NCBI GenBank assembly: GCA_038087035.1
Contig: CP051187.1
Coordinates: forward strand, 1,862,501-1,926,500
DNA: 64,000 nucleotides
Reading direction: 5' to 3'
Source: Gloeotrichia echinulata CP02
GTDB lineage: Bacteria > Cyanobacteriota > Cyanobacteriia > Cyanobacteriales > Nostocaceae
The position numbers and the translations under genes were made by a program. The notes beneath the pieces are model-generated. The model did no database searches. It worked only from the letters and a program-made list of their open reading frames with translations, and was not told where the DNA came from. This document shows positions 61,174 to 64,000 of the stretch, piece after piece (the first letter of the stretch is position 1; each line of letters opens with the position of its first letter).

Positions 61174-62244
61174 TTATGTCAGGGCAGCAACCGATACTTT
61201 ACCTGCTATTGTGAGGGCGATCGCTGTTAATGCTTTGGCTGAGGCTGAATCTGGCTGGCCAACGACGATGGGGATACCGTTATCACCACCAACTCTAGTG
61301 GAAATCTCTAGGGGTACGCACCCCAATAAGGGTACTCCTAACTCAGTAGCTGTTTTCTGTCCACCACCAGAACCAAAAATGTCATACTGCTTATCTGGCA
61401 GATCGGGTGGAATAAAATAGCTCATATTTTCCACTATCCCCAATACCGGTACGTTCATCTGCTGAAACATCCGCAATCCCTTGCGGGAATCTAGCAAAGC
61501 TACGGTTTGCGGTGTAGTTACAATCACTGCGCCTGCCATTGGGACTGCTTGTGTTAAAGTTAACTGAGCATCTCCCGTACCCGGTGGCATATCGACAATT
61601 AAATAGTCGAGTTCGCCCCATTCTACTTGATAGAGAAACTGGCGGATTACTCCATTTAGCATTGGTCCGCGCCAAATCACTGGTTGATCTCGGTCAATCA
61701 AAAAGCCCATTGAGACTAATTTGACGCCGTGATTAAAAGCTGGTTCGAGTATGTCACCTTTGTCGCTAGAGCGGACGGCAATTTCAGCATCCGTCAGCCC
61801 CAGCATGGTGGGGTCATTGGGTCCATAAATATCGGCATCAAGTAAACCGACTTTTGCCCCTGTTTGTGCTAAGGCCACCGCTACATTCACTGCCACTGTA
61901 CTTTTACCAACGCCGCCTTTGCCACTGGAAACAGCAATAATATTTTTGACACCAGTAATGCCAGTACGGTCAGGTAAGCTTTTCTGTTGGGGTGTTTCTG
62001 CTGTCACTTCAACACTAATATCAGTCACACCAGGGAGTTTCTTAACAGCCAGCTTACAATCTTCGACGATAAATTCGCGTAAGGGACAGGCGGGTGTGGT
62101 CAACACCAACGTGAAGCTAACCTTACCGCCGTCAATTTTAACGTTGCGAATCATATTCAGTTCTACCAGACTTTTTTGCAGTTCTGGATCTTGTACTGGT
62201 CGCAACACTTCTAGGACAGAGCGGGAATCGAGGACATCGTACAT
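61174..62244 (-). CDS. mrp: Mrp/ApbC iron-sulfur cluster carrier ATPase
   Basis: 356 residues. An N-terminal MIP18-like domain (VLEVLRPVQDPELQKSLVEL) precedes a deviant Walker A ATPase (VSSGKGGVGKSTVAVNVAVA, GLLDADIYGPNDPTMLG, VDMPPGTGDAQLTL). It probably carries and inserts Fe-S clusters. The CxxC seen near the C-terminus of many Mrp proteins is not obvious here; a single Cys in LLGCVPLE is present. Confidence 0.92.
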   Translation of the reverse strand: MYDVLDSRSVLEVLRPVQDPELQKSLVELNMIRNVKIDGGKVSFTLVLTTPACPLREFIVEDCKLAVKKLPGVTDISVEVTAETPQQKSLPDRTGITGVKNIIAVSSGKGGVGKSTVAVNVAVALAQTGAKVGLLDADIYGPNDPTMLGLTDAEIAVRSSDKGDILEPAFNHGVKLVSMGFLIDRDQPVIWRGPMLNGVIRQFLYQVEWGELDYLIVDMPPGTGDAQLTLTQAVPMAGAVIVTTPQTVALLDSRKGLRMFQQMNVPVLGIVENMSYFIPPDLPDKQYDIFGSGGGQKTATELGVPLLGCVPLEISTRVGGDNGIPIVVGQPDSASAKALTAIALTIAGKVSVAALT

Positions 62245-62335
62245 AGTGTTTTCACTTTACCGCCGTAACAAGAATTAACTTTTTTTCAAAATCATCTACA
62301 TTAAGATCTTAACTTTCTTTAGGTATGGGAGATTT

Positions 62336-62500
62336 GTCATTTGTCATTTGTCATTTGTCATTTGTCTCCACTCCCCCATCCCCAGTCCCTAATCCCCAGT
62401 CCCCAGTCCCCAGCGATGCACTGAGCTTGCCGAAGTGTCCCTAATCCCCAGTCCCCAGTCCCCAGCGATGCACTGAGCTTGCCGAAGTGTCCCCAGTCCC
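62336..62500. repeat. TTTGTCA heptamers and CCCCAGT repeats with a duplicated block
   Basis: Four TTTGTCA-type units (62336-62366), several CCCCAGT 7-mers, and two copies of a block starting CCCCAGCGATGCACTGAGCT and ending GCCGAAGTGTCCC. The repeats run into the 3' end of the SRPBCC gene and encode its last 20 residues. Confidence 0.85.
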
Positions 62501-63010
62501 TAAGATGTGATTCAGAGATTTTTTCTGAGATACCGCTTGTAATGCAGCCTTTTCTACGGCCTCAACTAATGAGCGTGCGACACGATCAGCATAAGGACGG
62601 GACAAGGGCCAGATCAAAGGCGATAACCAACCGCGTAGGTTCACAGAATAAGATAAACAAGTGCCACATACTGTTGACTCTACTTTGTAAGTGACTCGTT
62701 CTTCTATGCCAGGAATCGCTAACACTCGGATACTCAGCATTTCTCGGTGATTGACCCGCTCCACAAAAATTTGAATTGGTATTGGCGAAAAGCGTGTCAT
62801 CGCCTGGAAAATCAAACCGGGTTTGGGCACTAATCCATAGGGAACGTTAGTACTCTTGAGTAGTGGATGCCATGAAACGTCTGTTAAGTCAACTACTTGT
62901 TGCCAAAGTTCATCTACAGACGCTGAACTAATCTCTCGATAGGTTCGCACTAGAGAAGCGCAAAATCGACGACGTTTCCGATGGATAAATTTGGATAACC
63001 AACCTCGCAT
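62441..63010 (-). CDS. SRPBCC (START-like) family protein
   Basis: About 189 residues from the ATG at 63010 (frame open to 63037). A basic N-terminus (SKFIHRKRRRFCASL) precedes a START/polyketide-cyclase-like fold (ASVDELWQQVVDLTDVSWHP, PIPIQIFVERVNHREMLSIR, YKVESTVCGTCLSYSVNLRG). Such proteins bind hydrophobic ligands; the ligand here is unknown. The last about 20 residues (GTGDTSASSVHRWGLGTGD) are encoded by repeat DNA, so the original stop was lost. Confidence 0.68.
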   Translation of the reverse strand: MRGWLSKFIHRKRRRFCASLVRTYREISSASVDELWQQVVDLTDVSWHPLLKSTNVPYGLVPKPGLIFQAMTRFSPIPIQIFVERVNHREMLSIRVLAIPGIEERVTYKVESTVCGTCLSYSVNLRGWLSPLIWPLSRPYADRVARSLVEAVEKAALQAVSQKKSLNHILGTGDTSASSVHRWGLGTGD

Positions 63011-63037
63011 TTGCCTAATCCTCTTCGGTACAAACAT

Positions 63038-63533
63038 TTTGTCGATTTTGAATGGTAGCTTGATTTCCGCCGTGGTCTGTTAGTTGCTTTTTTTTGACTA
63101 CCAATCTGTTACTTTTCTTAACTTTTTTTTTACCAATCCGCGAATAAATCGGCTTTCTGGTATCGTAATGTATATATGCTATTAGGATTTCAAGCAAAAC
63201 TACACAAAAGCAAAACTACACAAAGGTAAAAGCCCAAAGGTAAGAACGTTAATAACTAGTTCCTGTTTTATTAACAATAACTAAATTTTATTAAGTTTCT
63301 TGACCAGAAGAATTAGACATCCACATTCTGGTAACGTTATCTTATATGCTACTAGGATTTAAAACACATACTCAGCGCCGACGCTTACAGGTAGAAGCAA
63401 GGAGAAAATGGTAGCAATTGTTAGCATTTTCGGATCGGATTTCAATGCTTCTTTTTGTTGGCTCTGATTGCTCAGAAATTTTTTAATAAAAATGTCTGGC
63501 TGTAAAAATTGTAATTTAGGTTCGGGAATCTAT
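63038..63533. other. Intergenic region upstream of hemF
   Basis: About 500 bp, AT-rich, with short direct repeats (AAGCAAAACTACACAAA) at about 63195-63226. No gene is convincing. It should contain the promoters of hemF (plus) and of the SRPBCC gene (minus). Confidence 0.4.
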
Positions 63534-64000
63534 GCTGACCAATTCACAAACCCCTACTCTGATAGCAGAATCATCTAAGTTCTTACCGCCTACTGACGCC
63601 CAGACTAGGGTTAGTCAGTTTATGCAACAATTGCAAGACGAAATTACTCAAGCGTTGTCTCAACTGGATGGGGCTGCTAAATTCCATGAAGATAGTTGGA
63701 AACGCCCAGAAGGGGGTGGAGGTCGATCGCGTATTTTGCGTGATGGCGCAATCTTTGAACAAGCAGGTGTAAATTTTTCTGAGGTTTGGGGTTCCCATTT
63801 GCCCCCTTCGATTCTAGCCCAACGGCCAGAAGCCGCCGGACATGGCTTTTATGCTACAGGGACTTCACTGGTGTTACATCCTCGCAGCCCCTATATACCT
63901 ACAGTCCACCTAAATTATCGCTATTTTGAAGCAGGTCCAGTGTGGTGGTTTGGTGGTGGCGCTGATTTGACACCATACTACCCCTTTGCTGAAGATGCAG
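63534..64000 (+). CDS. hemF: Oxygen-dependent coproporphyrinogen III oxidase, N-terminal part
   Basis: Starts at the ATG at 63534 and continues past the right edge; about 155 residues are visible. Family signatures are WKRPEGGGGRSRILRDGAIF, EQAGVNFSEVWGSHLP, GFYATGTSLVLHPRSPYIPT and VHLNYRYFEAGPVWWFGGGA, then DLTPYYPF. It catalyses the oxidative decarboxylation of coproporphyrinogen III to protoporphyrinogen IX in heme and chlorophyll synthesis. Start choice is supported by the typical variable 20-30 residues before SQFMQQLQDEIT. Confidence 0.93.

Noticed and set aside
1..64000. Prophage, tRNA or rRNA genes
   Set aside because: No phage structural, integrase or terminase genes and no tRNA cloverleaf or rRNA signature was recognised by eye. 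A tRNA search program would settle this.

Overview
The window comes from a filamentous, heterocyst-forming cyanobacterium (Nostocales-like). Supporting signs are a near-complete heterocyst glycolipid locus, an RpaA-type response regulator, NdhS, HIP1-type GCGATCGC octamers, heptanucleotide tandem repeats (STRR-like) and many short dispersed repeats and miniature elements. No rRNA, tRNA or CRISPR array was recognised.

Layout. 1-1320: start of rpaA (minus strand) and a YheT-type hydrolase. 1322-1821: repeats and a relic of an IS200/IS605-type element end. 1822-2532: hetI. 2532-10688: an accessory cassette of four co-directional genes (three different dynamin-like GTPases and one C39-like cysteine peptidase), bracketed by two almost identical 168-bp copies of one miniature element in the same orientation. 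11337-27418: the heterocyst glycolipid polyketide operon on the minus strand, transcribed hglE, KR-DH gene, hglD, hglC, hglA, hglB. 28929-37259: the divergent export and glycosylation arm on the plus strand: hgdB, hgdC, hgdA, a family 2 glycosyltransferase, a DUF2141 protein, a ceramide-glucosyltransferase-like protein and hglT. 37601-43708: small secreted and membrane proteins, a tnpB element carrying an inserted repeat, ddl, an acyltransferase and element debris. 43709-50881: one giant LamG/lectin-like protein of about 2,390 residues, followed by about 0.9 kb of nested repeats. 51851 to the end: housekeeping genes (DUF2993, UDP-glucose dehydrogenase, UDP-glucuronate decarboxylase, CPA2 antiporter, HAS-barrel protein, ndhS, rodA, mrp, an SRPBCC protein and the start of hemF).

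How the genes work together. HetI should phosphopantetheinylate the two ACP domains of HglE and the carrier domain of HglB. HglE, the KR-DH protein, HglD/HglC (a KS plus chain-length-factor pair) and HglA (enoyl reductase) then build the long acyl chain, and HglB releases it reductively as the fatty alcohol aglycone. HglT and probably the two family 2 enzymes add sugar, HgdA influences the sugar type, and HgdB/HgdC belong to a DevBCA-type exporter.

The best candidate for an undescribed system is the cassette of three dynamins and one protease. It sits where hetN lies in the Anabaena PCC 7120 arrangement as I recall it. Each subunit differs in architecture: one has a transmembrane hairpin inside its G domain, one has an N-terminal region of about 260 residues that I do not recognise, and one has a degenerate G4 motif. 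The nearest known parallel is the class of dynamin-based phage-defence systems (Eleos/LeoA-LeoBC). Assignment to defence is inference.
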